From an uncultured Roseobacter sp. (lineage in GTDB: Bacteria > Pseudomonadota > Alphaproteobacteria > Rhodobacterales > Rhodobacteraceae), in contig CANMWT010000003.1 of NCBI GenBank assembly GCA_947501635.1, positions 62,001 to 126,000 on the forward strand: a stretch of DNA of 64,000 nucleotides. Reading direction: 5' to 3'. The translations under genes were made by a program, and so were the position numbers. The notes beneath the pieces were generated by a model. The model saw nothing but the letters and a program-made list of their open reading frames with translations, ran no database searches and had not been told where the DNA came from. Position 1 is the first letter of the stretch; the number at the start of each line of letters is the position of its first letter. Shown piece by piece: positions 8,663-17,120 of the stretch.

Positions 8663-9247
8663 CTATGCCTCCAATTCGGCATCCCAATACAGAAAATCCA
8701 TCCAGCTTTCATGCAGGTGGTTGGGCGGAAACTTTCTGCCCATGTTGCGTAGTTCTTCTGCCGCAGGCTGGCGCGGTGGTTTGCGCAACGACAGCCCCGT
8801 TCGGTGCAGCGGTTTGGAGCCTTTTTTGAGGTTGCAAGGGCTGCAGGCGGCCACCACGTTCTGCCAGCTTGTGACACCGCCCGAGGCCCGCGGCACCACG
8901 TGATCGAAAGTCAGATCGCCGCGCGCGCCGCAATATTGACAGCGGAATTCGTCCCTCAAAAACAAATTAAAGCGCGTGAAGGCCACGCGCTTTTGAGGTT
9001 TCACATAGTCTTTGAGAACAACGACCGACGGTATCCTGATCTCGGTGCTTGGGCTTCTGACGATATCATCATACTCCGCGACGATATCCACCCTGTCGAG
9101 CCATGCCGCCTTGACCGCTTCCTGCCAGGGCCACAGCGACAGAGGGTAATAGCTCAGTGGTCGGTAATCTGCATTGAGCACCAATGCCGGCCGGTGTTTC
9201 AAGCTTGCAGGGTTACGGGTAAACTCAGTTCTGAAATCGCCGTCCAT
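8663..9247 (-). CDS. HNH endonuclease
   Basis: A 194-residue HNH-family nuclease of the small stand-alone type widespread in bacteria. The zinc and active-site elements are in order: RCQYCGA, LTFDHVVPRASGG, a Trp-Asn pair (SWQNVVAAC) and SPCNLKKG. The N-terminal VLNADYRPLSYYPLSLWPWQEAV is typical of this subfamily. It is monocistronic, and a candidate promoter (TTGCCA-N16-TATAGT read on the minus strand, about 9337-9310) overlaps one arm of an inverted repeat, suggesting regulation. Such proteins have no fixed function; they are not necessarily linked to restriction or mobile DNA. Confidence 0.9.
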   Translation of the reverse strand: MDGDFRTEFTRNPASLKHRPALVLNADYRPLSYYPLSLWPWQEAVKAAWLDRVDIVAEYDDIVRSPSTEIRIPSVVVLKDYVKPQKRVAFTRFNLFLRDEFRCQYCGARGDLTFDHVVPRASGGVTSWQNVVAACSPCNLKKGSKPLHRTGLSLRKPPRQPAAEELRNMGRKFPPNHLHESWMDFLYWDAELEA

Positions 9248-9307
9248 AGTGCACTGTACCTTTTGCCGTTCCGCGTCCGGTCCGGCGGGCCAGTCCCGCC
9301 GATAGCT

Positions 9308-9365
9308 TGACTATATCTCGTGGTTTTTCTCTGGCAAGCCCTTCGTTGACCACAAGATATCGCTC
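9308..9365. promoter_or_regulatory. Inverted repeat overlapping the HNH gene promoter
   Basis: ATATCTCGTGG (9313-9323) and CCACAAGATAT (9350-9360) are inverted copies with one mismatch, separated by 26 bases. The left arm overlaps a possible -10 box of the HNH gene. The arms loosely resemble halves of NrdR boxes. The regulator is unknown. A further exact DnaA-box 9-mer, TTATCCACA, lies at 9402-9410. The rest of the gap 9248-9510 shows nothing recognisable. Confidence 0.45.
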
Positions 9366-9510
9366 AATACGTAGAATGCACAGATGACAGGCAGATGACA
9401 GTTATCCACAGGCCGGCAAGCCATGCCACAGGGATCATCCCTTTCAAGGCCGCGGCCAGAAAGACATGGAAACCCCGGGGGTTCTACTATTCAGGCAGGT
9501 GCGTGTGGAA

Positions 9511-9669
9511 TCACTTGCGGCCGCTGGCCGCCTCATGGCCGTCCCCACGGGACTGCGCCGCCATCCGCGCGGCCAGTGAACGCTTGCGCATGACGAAAAT
9601 CGCGACGAATACCGCGAGGCAGATCAACGTGCCGATGTTAGCTTCCTCAAGCAGTTCTTGAAGCATCAT
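9511..9669 (-). CDS. Possible small membrane protein (52 aa)
   Basis: A short frame starting MMLQELLEEANIGTL with one predicted membrane helix (GTLICLAVFVAIFVM, about residues 14-28) followed by a basic stretch (RKRSLAARMAAQ). This is a typical positive-inside single-pass layout. The ribosome site is weak, and a longer frame to 9897 exists but reads like non-coding sequence upstream. Function unknown. The 276-base gap to the next gene at 9946 shows no clear elements. Confidence 0.4.
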   Translation of the reverse strand: MMLQELLEEANIGTLICLAVFVAIFVMRKRSLAARMAAQSRGDGHEAASGRK

Positions 9670-9945
9670 TTGACCGGTTTCCGTTCTGTTGGTTTCGACC
9701 ACACCGCTGACGCGTAAGGTGCAAAGCTGACAATTCTGTGGCAATTGCTGCAAATTCTTTAGTGTTATGCCGGGTGCCCGTGATTGCCGTCCACAGCGTG
9801 TCGGGCGGCACAAAGGCCGGATCGGCGCCGGACCCGCGGGGGACTTGGCCTGCTGCGAAGGCATGCAAATGCCCTTGTATCGCCCTGATCCAGACACACA
9901 GGACGCCGACTGTTTTCGGATATTTTAGTCAAAAGGAATATACCC

Positions 9946-10281
9946 ATGCGTAAACTCATAGCCGCAGCAACGCTCGGCGCAATTCTTGGTAGCGCTGCAA
10001 CCGCGCAGTCTTACAATCTGGAAACCTGCTTTGAAGAGGCGGGCCTTAAATACGTGGCCCAAGAGGCCGGCATCGACATGGCCACCGCCCGCCAGGTTGC
10101 TCCGCTGATGCCGCAGGGCAAGGCCATGCTCGCATCCATGCGCGACTCCGCCGCCGCTGCAGACCGCGCCCGCGCGTCCGGGGTCGACAAAGACACCCTG
10201 ATGATCGTGGCCCGCGGGTCCATGGCCGACACGCCCGCTCTGGGCGGCTACGTGGCGTCTTGCATCAACAGATACTACTGA
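9946..10281 (+). CDS. Small exported protein of unknown function
   Basis: A 111-residue protein with a clear Sec signal peptide (MRKLIAAATLGAILGSAATAQ, cleavage near residue 21). The mature part of about 90 residues is helical, contains two cysteines (about residues 28 and 106) that could form a disulfide, and ends in NRYY. AAAAGGAA precedes the ATG with good spacing. I do not recognise the family. It is a single gene, with the esterase gene running toward it on the opposite strand. Confidence 0.75.
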   Translation: MRKLIAAATLGAILGSAATAQSYNLETCFEEAGLKYVAQEAGIDMATARQVAPLMPQGKAMLASMRDSAAAADRARASGVDKDTLMIVARGSMADTPALGGYVASCINRYY

Positions 10282-10356
10282 CAGACCGTTCCCTGCGGGG
10301 CGGGCCATGCGGCGGCTTTCAACAAGCCGTCGCCGCTGCCAAACCGCACGCTGTGA

Positions 10357-11022
10357 CTACAGGCTCAGCTTGTCGCGCATAAACGCCAGTGCCACCGACA
10401 GCCCATCAGGCGCGATGCCGTGGCCTGTGCCTTTCATGATATGCGCGTAGACGTCCTTCCAGCCCGCTTCCTGCAAGGCCTCGGCGGCTTGTGGCAGCGA
10501 TTGCGGCGGGACAACATCATCCGCATCGCCGTGCACCAACAGAACCGGGGGGCGCACCACGACCTCATCCGCCAGTGTTTCGGGTGACAGCAAGCGGCCG
10601 GAAAAGGCGACGATACCCGCGACCTCGTCTTCGCGCCGCGGCGCCACATGCAAAGCCATCATTGTGCCTTGCGAGAAACCAAACAGCACCACCTGCTCGG
10701 GCAGCACATCTTCATCCACCATGAGAGCGTCGAGAAAGGCATTCAGGTCATCGACTGCCTGAACCATGCCGCGCATCGATTCTTCCTCGGAAGAGCCGTC
10801 AATCCATGGGATGGGGAACCACTGGAAACCGAACGGGGCCCCCGCACAGGCCTCGGGCGCATCGGGTGCAATGAACATCGTGTCGGGAAGATGCTCTCCC
10901 AGCGGGTCGGCAAGACCCAACAAATCAGCGCCATTTGCGCCATAGCCATGCAGAAAGACAACGATGGAGCGCGTCTGCCCCGAAACCGGCGCGCGGCGCT
11001 CTGCTTTCAGTACCCGTGTCAT
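10357..11022 (-). CDS. Phospholipase/carboxylesterase family alpha/beta hydrolase
   Basis: A 221-residue alpha/beta hydrolase of the YpfH/EstB carboxylesterase family. The oxyanion segment FLHGYGANGADL is followed by the nucleophile elbow GFSQG (Ser around residue 115), the acid HGDADDVVP, and the catalytic His in GTGHGI. It overlaps the end of alkA by 4 bases, so the two are translated together on one transcript with cobK. The substrate is likely a short-chain ester or thioester and cannot be specified. Confidence 0.88.
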   Translation of the reverse strand: MTRVLKAERRAPVSGQTRSIVVFLHGYGANGADLLGLADPLGEHLPDTMFIAPDAPEACAGAPFGFQWFPIPWIDGSSEEESMRGMVQAVDDLNAFLDALMVDEDVLPEQVVLFGFSQGTMMALHVAPRREDEVAGIVAFSGRLLSPETLADEVVVRPPVLLVHGDADDVVPPQSLPQAAEALQEAGWKDVYAHIMKGTGHGIAPDGLSVALAFMRDKLSL

Positions 11023-11666
11023 AATATACCTTCCCGTTCCTTGATAACGCGGTAGTACGCAAACAAAAGCCGCGCTGCAACAGAGCGCCAGGGCGACCAG
11101 CTTTGGGACATTTTCCGCAGCTGCCCATCGGTCGGTCGGGTGTCGAGCGCATAGAGGTTCTGAGCCGCCATTTGCAGCGCCAGGTCGCCGGAGGCAAAAA
11201 CATCCGCGCGCCCCAGGCTGAACATCGCGTAAATTTCTGCCGTCCAGCGCCCGATCCCCGGTACAGCGGTCAGTGTCGCGACGATTTCCTCGTCTGGCAT
11301 GTCACGCAACGCGGCATAATTGATATCCGCTGCGGCCAGCGCCTGCGCGTATCTGACTTTCTGTCGGCTGAGCCCCAACGCCCGCAGATCCTCGGCACCT
11401 GCCGTGCTGATCGCGTCTGGCGTTGTCATGCCCGCGCTGTGCAAGCGGTCCCAGATCGCCCGTGCCGAGGCGACGCTGACCTGCTGGCTGACAATAGCGT
11501 TGAAAAGTGCGCCAAAGCCATCGTCACGGCGGCGCAAAGGCAAAGGACCTGTCTGCTGCAGGGCGCGGTGCATATGCGGGCATTGCGCGGCAAGCCATGC
11601 AGCCCCTTCTGCCACATCCGCATCGGTGTCGATCAGTCGGCGCTGTGCCAAAGCGCGGCCTCCCAT
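11019..11666 (-). CDS. alkA: DNA-3-methyladenine glycosylase II (AlkA-type)
   Basis: HhH-GPD superfamily glycosylase of about 215 residues that excises alkylated purines. The helix-hairpin-helix LTAVPGIGRWTAEIYAMFSL is followed by the catalytic Asp in ASGDLAL. IVSQQVSVASARAIW in the first half is also characteristic. The ATG at 11666 is preferred; upstream codons in the same frame read into cobK and look non-coding. It overlaps the 3' end of cobK by 34 bases and the esterase by 4. It lacks the N-terminal AlkA domain of E. coli, as many alphaproteobacterial homologues do. Confidence 0.92.
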   Translation of the reverse strand: MGGRALAQRRLIDTDADVAEGAAWLAAQCPHMHRALQQTGPLPLRRRDDGFGALFNAIVSQQVSVASARAIWDRLHSAGMTTPDAISTAGAEDLRALGLSRQKVRYAQALAAADINYAALRDMPDEEIVATLTAVPGIGRWTAEIYAMFSLGRADVFASGDLALQMAAQNLYALDTRPTDGQLRKMSQSWSPWRSVAARLLFAYYRVIKEREGIL

Positions 11667-12391
11667 GACAAGGCCTCGGCCACGGTTTCGACCTGTGGGA
11701 CAGTTTGCGCGGGCAGCTGGCGGTCCACCATTATCACCGGCAGGCGCAGCGCACGCGCCGCCAGTAGTTTCGACATACTTGAGGGCCCTCCGACATTGCG
11801 ACAAACAAGATGCGTCACACCCAAACGCCGAAAGAGGTCTTCTTCCTGAAACTGCGAAAAGGGAGGCTGACCTTCGATACATTCGACAAAATCGAAGGGC
11901 GGTGGCCGCGCGGTGCTGCCGGTCTGGCGCAAATAGAGCTTGCGCCCCTTGAATTCCGCAAAAGCGCCCAGGCTTTGCCAGCCCGTGTTTGCAAAAACGC
12001 GCGCGTCACGCGGCAAGGCGGCAGCCGCGTCTTGCAGGCTTGCTACATGTTGCCAGATATCGTGCGCTGTGGCGGTCCAGGGGGGGCGCAGAAGGCGCAG
12101 GTAGGCCAGTCCCTGTGCCGCGGCAACGGTACGAGCCATGTCACAGACATCATCGTCAAAGGCGTGGCTGGCATCGAGGATGACGCCCACGTTGTTGTGC
12201 AACAGCCAGTTGGCAAAGCTGCGCGGTCCATCAAAGAGACCGACCCTTGTGGGCACCGGCAACGCGTCGAACATCCGCTCGGGTTCGGGCAGGCTCGCGA
12301 TAACCCGCCGGCCACGCGAGACCAACCCTGTGACCAGCGCATGCGCTTCGCGCGCGCCTGCCATCACCAGCGTTGTGTGTTCCACATTCAT
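11633..12391 (-). CDS. cobK: Precorrin-6A / cobalt-precorrin-6A reductase
   Basis: NADPH-dependent reductase of corrin-ring synthesis, 252 residues. Family features are the central VILDASHAFDDDV (cognate of the DATHPFA motif), the C-terminal CRNVGGPSSMSKLLAAR, and RLPVIMVDRQ. The start at 12391 gives MNVEHTTLVMAG, a good Rossmann-like opening. It is separated from other cob genes in this window. The product would feed the B12 needed by the class II ribonucleotide reductase at 24-28 kb. It is divergent from the MFS transporter. Confidence 0.9.
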   Translation of the reverse strand: MNVEHTTLVMAGAREAHALVTGLVSRGRRVIASLPEPERMFDALPVPTRVGLFDGPRSFANWLLHNNVGVILDASHAFDDDVCDMARTVAAAQGLAYLRLLRPPWTATAHDIWQHVASLQDAAAALPRDARVFANTGWQSLGAFAEFKGRKLYLRQTGSTARPPPFDFVECIEGQPPFSQFQEEDLFRRLGVTHLVCRNVGGPSSMSKLLAARALRLPVIMVDRQLPAQTVPQVETVAEALSWEAALWHSAD

Positions 12392-12467
12392 GGATGCGAC
12401 TTTAAGCCTGTGACGCGGCGGAGCAATAGGCTTGCAGCCGGGCGGTTTTTGACGATACCCAGAGCGC

Positions 12468-13679
12468 ATGGAAGATACATCCGATACCCGGGCGAAACGC
12501 AACGTGGTGGTCCTTGTACTGGCGCAGGCCGTGTTGGGCGCACAGATGCCGATGCTGTTTACGATCGGGGGGCTGGCCGGCCAGTCTCTGGCCAGCAACA
12601 TCTGTTTTGCCACCCTGCCGATCACCCTGATCGTGCTGGGGTCAATGCTGGCCGCGACGCCGATTTCGGCGATCATGCAACGTTATGGCAGGCGGGCAGG
12701 CTTTATGGTCGGGGCGGCAGCGGGTGCCCTGGGGGGCGCTGTGGGCGCTTATGGGCTTTATCTTGCCTCTTTCCCGGTGTTTCTGCTGGGCAGTCTGATA
12801 ACCGGCTTTTACATGTCCGCACATGGGTTTTACCGCTTTGCTGCGGCCGATACCGCCTCGGAGAGCTATCGGCCCAAGGCCATTTCCTACGTGATGGCAG
12901 GGGGGCTGGCCGCCGCGATTGTGGGCCCGCAGTTGGTCAAGTTGACGGCCGACGCCTATGTCATACCCTTTATCGGCACCTATGTGGCGATCATCGGGTT
13001 GAATGTGGCAGGGGCGTTTTTGTTTTTCGCGCTCGATATCCCCAAACCGCCGCCGCCAAGTCCGGAAGAGGGTGCCGGTCGCACGCGTTGGGAGCTTATC
13101 ACCACGCCGCGCATCGCGGTTGCTGTCATTTGCGCCACCGTCACCTATGCGCTGATGAATCTGGTGATGACATCGACCCCGCTGGCCGTTGTCGGCTGTG
13201 GCTATACCACCAACAACGCGGCAGATATTGTCACCGCACATGTTCTGGCGATGTATGTGCCGTCGTTCTTTACCGGGCATCTGATTGCTCGTTTCGGGGC
13301 TCAGCGCATCATGGCGCTGGGGCTTTTGATCCTTGGGGGCGCGGGAGGTGTTGCCCTGTCAGGCGTCGCGTTGGAAAACTTTTTTGCGGCCCTGATACTT
13401 TTGGGCCTGGGCTGGAACTTTGGCTTTATCGGGGCGACTTCGATGCTGGCCGAGGAGCACAGCGCACAGGAGCGTGGTCGCGTGCAGGGGCTGAACGATT
13501 TCATTCTTTTTGGCGGTGTGACGCTGGCATCGCTATCCTCGGGGGGGTTGATGAATTGCTCCGGTGGGTCCCCCGAGGAAGGGTGGATGGCGGTGAACAT
13601 CGCGATGGTGCCGTTTCTTGTGCTTGCCGGTGCCGCCCTGATCTGGTTGATGTTCCAGCCGAAGACACGGGTGGCCTGA
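12468..13679 (+). CDS. MFS transporter
   Basis: A 403-residue major facilitator protein with about 12 membrane segments. The loop-2 signature appears as RYGRRAGFMVGAAAGALGG and its second-half copy as ARFGAQRIMALGLL. A Pro-rich, charged central loop (IPKPPPPSPEEGAGRTRWEL) separates the halves. It belongs to the YfcJ/riboflavin-like bacterial MFS group, but the substrate cannot be deduced. It is divergent from cobK over a 76-base gap. Confidence 0.9.
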   Translation: MEDTSDTRAKRNVVVLVLAQAVLGAQMPMLFTIGGLAGQSLASNICFATLPITLIVLGSMLAATPISAIMQRYGRRAGFMVGAAAGALGGAVGAYGLYLASFPVFLLGSLITGFYMSAHGFYRFAAADTASESYRPKAISYVMAGGLAAAIVGPQLVKLTADAYVIPFIGTYVAIIGLNVAGAFLFFALDIPKPPPPSPEEGAGRTRWELITTPRIAVAVICATVTYALMNLVMTSTPLAVVGCGYTTNNAADIVTAHVLAMYVPSFFTGHLIARFGAQRIMALGLLILGGAGGVALSGVALENFFAALILLGLGWNFGFIGATSMLAEEHSAQERGRVQGLNDFILFGGVTLASLSSGGLMNCSGGSPEEGWMAVNIAMVPFLVLAGAALIWLMFQPKTRVA

Positions 13680-13689
13680 GCGGGCTTGG

Positions 13690-13745
13690 GGGGGCGCTGC
13701 CCCCGGCCCTTGCAGGCCTCCCCCGGGATATTTCAGGACCAAAGA
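13690..13745. repeat. GC hairpin plus dispersed intergenic repeat copy
   Basis: GGGGGC (13690-13695) and GCCCCC (13699-13704) form a tight hairpin between two converging genes. It is followed at 13716-13745 by a copy of a short dispersed element (core GCCTCC-CGGGATATTT, then GACCAAAGAA). Related copies are at 16941-16980 and 32660-32743. Probably a terminator-associated repeat. Confidence 0.6.
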
Positions 13746-13752
13746 AGCCTTA

Positions 13753-14526
13753 TCACGACCAGCGCCACAGCAGGACAGAACGTTTGAGCGGCGTGATTTC
13801 AACGCGTCCGTCGGCGACGTGCTGCGGGTTGGCGGCGATGAGTTTAAGGGTGCTTTGAGCGAGATAGGCTTCGGTGATCGCAGGGCGGGCATCGGCTGCA
13901 AGCTGCTGTCTGAGCGCGCGGCGCTTTGGGAAATCTGACAGGGCGTTCTGCGCGAGTGCGGCAACCGCCTCTGCCCTGCCATCAAGCAGCGGGATCCGGT
14001 TTTGCGCTTCGAGTGCGGGGACGGCGCGTAAAAACCGCGCAAGGCCGGTGCAATAGCCGAGCGCGTTCAGTAGCTGTGCTGTCTGTGTGTCGGGCGGGGC
14101 GCTCAGAGCGGATGCGGCCGCCGCCATCAGGGGGGCGGTTGTTTCTGTCAGGTAGTTTTTCAAGTGGGCCGCATCCTCGAACGGGTCTTTGTAGATATCC
14201 CAACGGCGCGCAGCCACGAGGCGGTCGAGGGCTGCTGCGCTGGCGGCTGAAAGACAGCGGCTGAGGGGTGTCACGACTTCGTGCCGGCGCACGGTTTTGC
14301 CGGATGCGATTTCCTCCAGCGCATCGCGCCACCACTGCAGCCGCATTTCTGCGATCATGGGTTCCTGTGTGACCCAGGGCGCACGCGACACCTCGACGTT
14401 GAACGCATAGAGGGGAAAGAGGATTTCGCGCGCAGCGAGCGGGCTTGCCATGGCTGCAGCGAACCTTTCCGGATCGCCTTTTTCAACAATCGCAGCGCAG
14501 GCGGTCAGATCAGCGTCGAAGCTCAT
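13753..14526 (-). CDS. Squalene/phytoene synthase-like protein (NDUFAF6-type)
   Basis: A 257-residue all-helical protein of the squalene/phytoene synthase superfamily. LFPLYAFNVEVSRAPWVTQEP and MRLQWWRDALEEI match the family, but the DxxxD prenyl-diphosphate-binding motifs of true synthases are not visible. This points to the alphaproteobacterial and mitochondrial NDUFAF6-like branch linked to complex I assembly instead of carotenoid synthesis. No crt genes are adjacent. The ATG overlaps the stop of the methyltransferase gene in an ATGA junction, implying translational coupling. Confidence 0.8.
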   Translation of the reverse strand: MSFDADLTACAAIVEKGDPERFAAAMASPLAAREILFPLYAFNVEVSRAPWVTQEPMIAEMRLQWWRDALEEIASGKTVRRHEVVTPLSRCLSAASAAALDRLVAARRWDIYKDPFEDAAHLKNYLTETTAPLMAAAASALSAPPDTQTAQLLNALGYCTGLARFLRAVPALEAQNRIPLLDGRAEAVAALAQNALSDFPKRRALRQQLAADARPAITEAYLAQSTLKLIAANPQHVADGRVEITPLKRSVLLWRWS

Positions 14527-15251
14527 ACCGGGCGTGCGACGCAGAGCAGATAACCAAAACTGTCGCGTTCGGCGCGCCACAGGTCTGCCTCGGCGCGGGC
14601 TTCTGCAAGAACGTCCGCCAGCGCGGTGCCGGCGGTGTCGCTGTCGCTGAGTACGGAAATGCGCGCGTCCAGTGGGGTGTAATAGGCTTCCCAAGCCGCA
14701 TCAGAGAGCCGTTTTGACGCCACGCAATCATAGCCCGCATCCGCGATCTGTTGCAGCACACCTGCTTCATCGGTCATTTGCGGATAGTCGGCCCAGCCTG
14801 CGCGCGCGGCCGCGGAGGGAGTTTGCGTGAACCAGCAGGCTTGCGAAAACGCGACAGCCCCCCCGGGTGCGAGCGCATGCCGCCAGAGGCTCAGCGCCTC
14901 CTTCACGCCCAGAAAATAGACCGCGCCCGCGCTCCAGATAAAATCATACGGGCCTTTGATTTCTGCCATATCCCCCACACAGAGAGTGACGGCAGGGTCA
15001 TTGGCATATGTGGCGCGGGCCTGATCGACAAAGGCGGGCATTTTGTCGATTGCTGTGATCTGTCCCAGCGGGGCGGCGGCCTTGAGTGCTGCGATATCCG
15101 CACCCGGACCGCAGGCCGCGTCACAGATGCGGGCGTCTGCGCGCAGCCCCGCCACCTCGGCTGCCCATGCGACATCCGACGGCAGCCCCGGACCTTCCCG
15201 CGGCAGGTCACGGTGCAACTCAAAGAACGCATTCCAATAGGCTTCTGTCAT
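14523..15251 (-). CDS. SAM-dependent methyltransferase
   Basis: A 242-residue class I methyltransferase. The SAM-binding motif I is ICDAACGPGADIAAL, followed by the acidic end of beta-2 (ITAIDKMPAF) and a motif II/III region GDMAEIKGPYDFIWSAGAVYFLG. The substrate is unknown. It overlaps cimA by 4 bases upstream and the squalene-synthase-like gene by 4 bases downstream, so all three form one translationally coupled unit. Confidence 0.85.
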   Translation of the reverse strand: MTEAYWNAFFELHRDLPREGPGLPSDVAWAAEVAGLRADARICDAACGPGADIAALKAAAPLGQITAIDKMPAFVDQARATYANDPAVTLCVGDMAEIKGPYDFIWSAGAVYFLGVKEALSLWRHALAPGGAVAFSQACWFTQTPSAAARAGWADYPQMTDEAGVLQQIADAGYDCVASKRLSDAAWEAYYTPLDARISVLSDSDTAGTALADVLAEARAEADLWRAERDSFGYLLCVARPV

Positions 15252-16864
15252 GACGGTTCCCAGTCACGCAGCAGTTTCCAGCGGATTGCATCCAGCAAGG
15301 CCTCGAAAGAGGCATCGACGATGTTTGCAGACACACCCACCGTGGACCAGCGCCGCCCGGCCGCGTCCTCGCTGTCGATGATGACGCGGGTGACCGCTTC
15401 GGTGCCGCCTTGCGTGATACGCACCTTGAAGTCGACAAGGCGCATGTCGTCGATGATCTGCTGGTAGCGGCCAAGATCTTTGGCGAGCGCTTTGGACAGG
15501 GCGTTCACTGGACCGCGGTCACTGCCGGTTTCATCCATCGATTCCGACACCGACAGTTTCTTTACCCCGTCCACCTTGACCACGACGACCGCCTCGGACA
15601 GACTAACCATTTGATCATATTTATTTTTACGCCTCTCGACAGTAACCCTGTAGCGCTTGACCTCGAAGAACCGAGGCATCTGCCCCAGCGCATCACGTGC
15701 CAACAATTCAAAGCTGGCTTGAGCGGTATCATAGGCATAGCCGAGCGCCTCACGCTCTTTGATGCGGTCCAGAATGAGACCCAGCGCAGGGTCGCCCCTG
15801 GCCACTTTGAGGCCCGCGCCCTGAAGTCTTTCGCGCAGATTGGACTGACCTGCCTGATTGGACATCGGGATAATGCGCAGATTGCCGACGCTTGCGGGGT
15901 CGATATGTTCGTAGGTTGTCGGGTCCTTGAGGATCGCGGAGGCATGCAGGCCGGCCTTGTGCGCAAAGGCCGATGACCCGACAAAGGCCGCCTGCCGGAA
16001 GGGCACGCGGTTGAGAATTTCATCGAGCATCCGGCTGGTACGGGTAAGCGATGTGAGCGCGTCGCGGGTGATGCCGGTCTGATACCGGCTGGCGTAGGGT
16101 TCCTTGAGCAGCAGGATCGGGATAAGTGCGGTGAGATTGGCATTGCCACAGCGCTCTCCGAGCCCGTTGAGCGTGCCTTGTATCTGCCGCGCGCCCGCAT
16201 CGACCGCAGCGAGTGTACAGGCCACGGCGTTTTCGCAGTCATTGTGCGTATGGATGCCGAGGTGGGTACCGGGCACACCTGACGCGATCACTTCTTTTGT
16301 AACCTTTTCAACCTCTTGTGGCAGTGTTCCGCCATTGGTGTCGCACAGGACAACCCACCGTGCGCCAGCCTTGAAGGCGGCATGCACAGCGGCAAGCGCG
16401 TAGTCGGGATTGGCGCGGTACCCGTCAAAGAAATGCTCGGCGTCAAAGAGCGCCTCGCGGCCTTGCGCCCTCAGGTAGGCGATGGATCTGGCGATATTGT
16501 CCGTGTTTTCTTCAAGGCTGATGCCGAGGGCTTTTTCGACGTGGAAATCATGCGTTTTGCCCACCAGACAGACTGCCGAGGTGCGTGCGTTCATGACGCC
16601 CGCTAGAACATCGTCGTTTTCAGCCGAAAAGCCTGCGCGCTTGGTCATGCCGAAGGCGGTCATGGTGGCGCGTGTCTTGGGGGCGGCTTCGAAGAACGCG
16701 CTGTCGGTGGGGTTTGCGCCGGGCCAGCCGCCTTCGATGTAGTCCACGCCCAGCGCATCGAGCGCCTCGGCGATGGTCCGTTTTTCATCGGTGGAAAACT
16801 GCACGCCCTGTGTTTGCTGGCCATCGCGCAGGGTTGTGTCATAGAGGTAAAGGCGATCTGTCAT
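15248..16864 (-). CDS. cimA: (R)-citramalate synthase
   Basis: Condenses pyruvate and acetyl-CoA to citramalate, opening the threonine-independent route to 2-ketobutyrate and isoleucine. The protein has 538 residues: an HMGL-like TIM barrel with LYDTTLRDGQQTQG at residues 7-20 and HTHNDCENAVA around 200, a subdomain linker, and a C-terminal LeuA dimerisation/allosteric domain from about residue 410. The length and DTTLRDGQQ start fit CimA better than LeuA. It is first in the unit with the methyltransferase gene. The upstream gap 16865-17120 (256 bases) contains only a dispersed repeat copy. Confidence 0.92.
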   Translation of the reverse strand: MTDRLYLYDTTLRDGQQTQGVQFSTDEKRTIAEALDALGVDYIEGGWPGANPTDSAFFEAAPKTRATMTAFGMTKRAGFSAENDDVLAGVMNARTSAVCLVGKTHDFHVEKALGISLEENTDNIARSIAYLRAQGREALFDAEHFFDGYRANPDYALAAVHAAFKAGARWVVLCDTNGGTLPQEVEKVTKEVIASGVPGTHLGIHTHNDCENAVACTLAAVDAGARQIQGTLNGLGERCGNANLTALIPILLLKEPYASRYQTGITRDALTSLTRTSRMLDEILNRVPFRQAAFVGSSAFAHKAGLHASAILKDPTTYEHIDPASVGNLRIIPMSNQAGQSNLRERLQGAGLKVARGDPALGLILDRIKEREALGYAYDTAQASFELLARDALGQMPRFFEVKRYRVTVERRKNKYDQMVSLSEAVVVVKVDGVKKLSVSESMDETGSDRGPVNALSKALAKDLGRYQQIIDDMRLVDFKVRITQGGTEAVTRVIIDSEDAAGRRWSTVGVSANIVDASFEALLDAIRWKLLRDWEPS

Positions 16865-16940
16865 GGGTGGCTTTCCGCTATTGGATGACTGGTGCGCCCA
16901 AGAGAGCCAACGCGCGCCCGTGCAGCAGGAAAGCGAGAGA

Positions 16941-16980
16941 AGATTTTATGCCTCCGGCGGGAGTTTACTGGGCAAGATGA
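16941..16980. repeat. Dispersed intergenic repeat copy
   Basis: Contains the core GCCTCCGGCGGGAGT preceded by AGATTTTAT and followed by a GGCAAGATGA tail. The 5' 21 bases are identical to 32660-32680, about 16 kb away. It lies between cimA and cysS. Confidence 0.65.
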
Positions 16981-17120
16981 TGGGAGCTTTGTTTGGAAAA
17001 GCATGAGTGGCTGCAGATCATCGCGCGTCGTGGCGTTTTGGGCCTTGGTATCTTGAAGCAAGGTATCGTGTGGGAGTCCGATGTATATTTGTGCACCAAC
17101 GGTTCTTTTGACACTAAGGA

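Noticed and set aside
13753-14526. Carotenoid phytoene synthase
   Set aside because: The aspartate-rich substrate motifs are missing and no carotenoid genes are adjacent.
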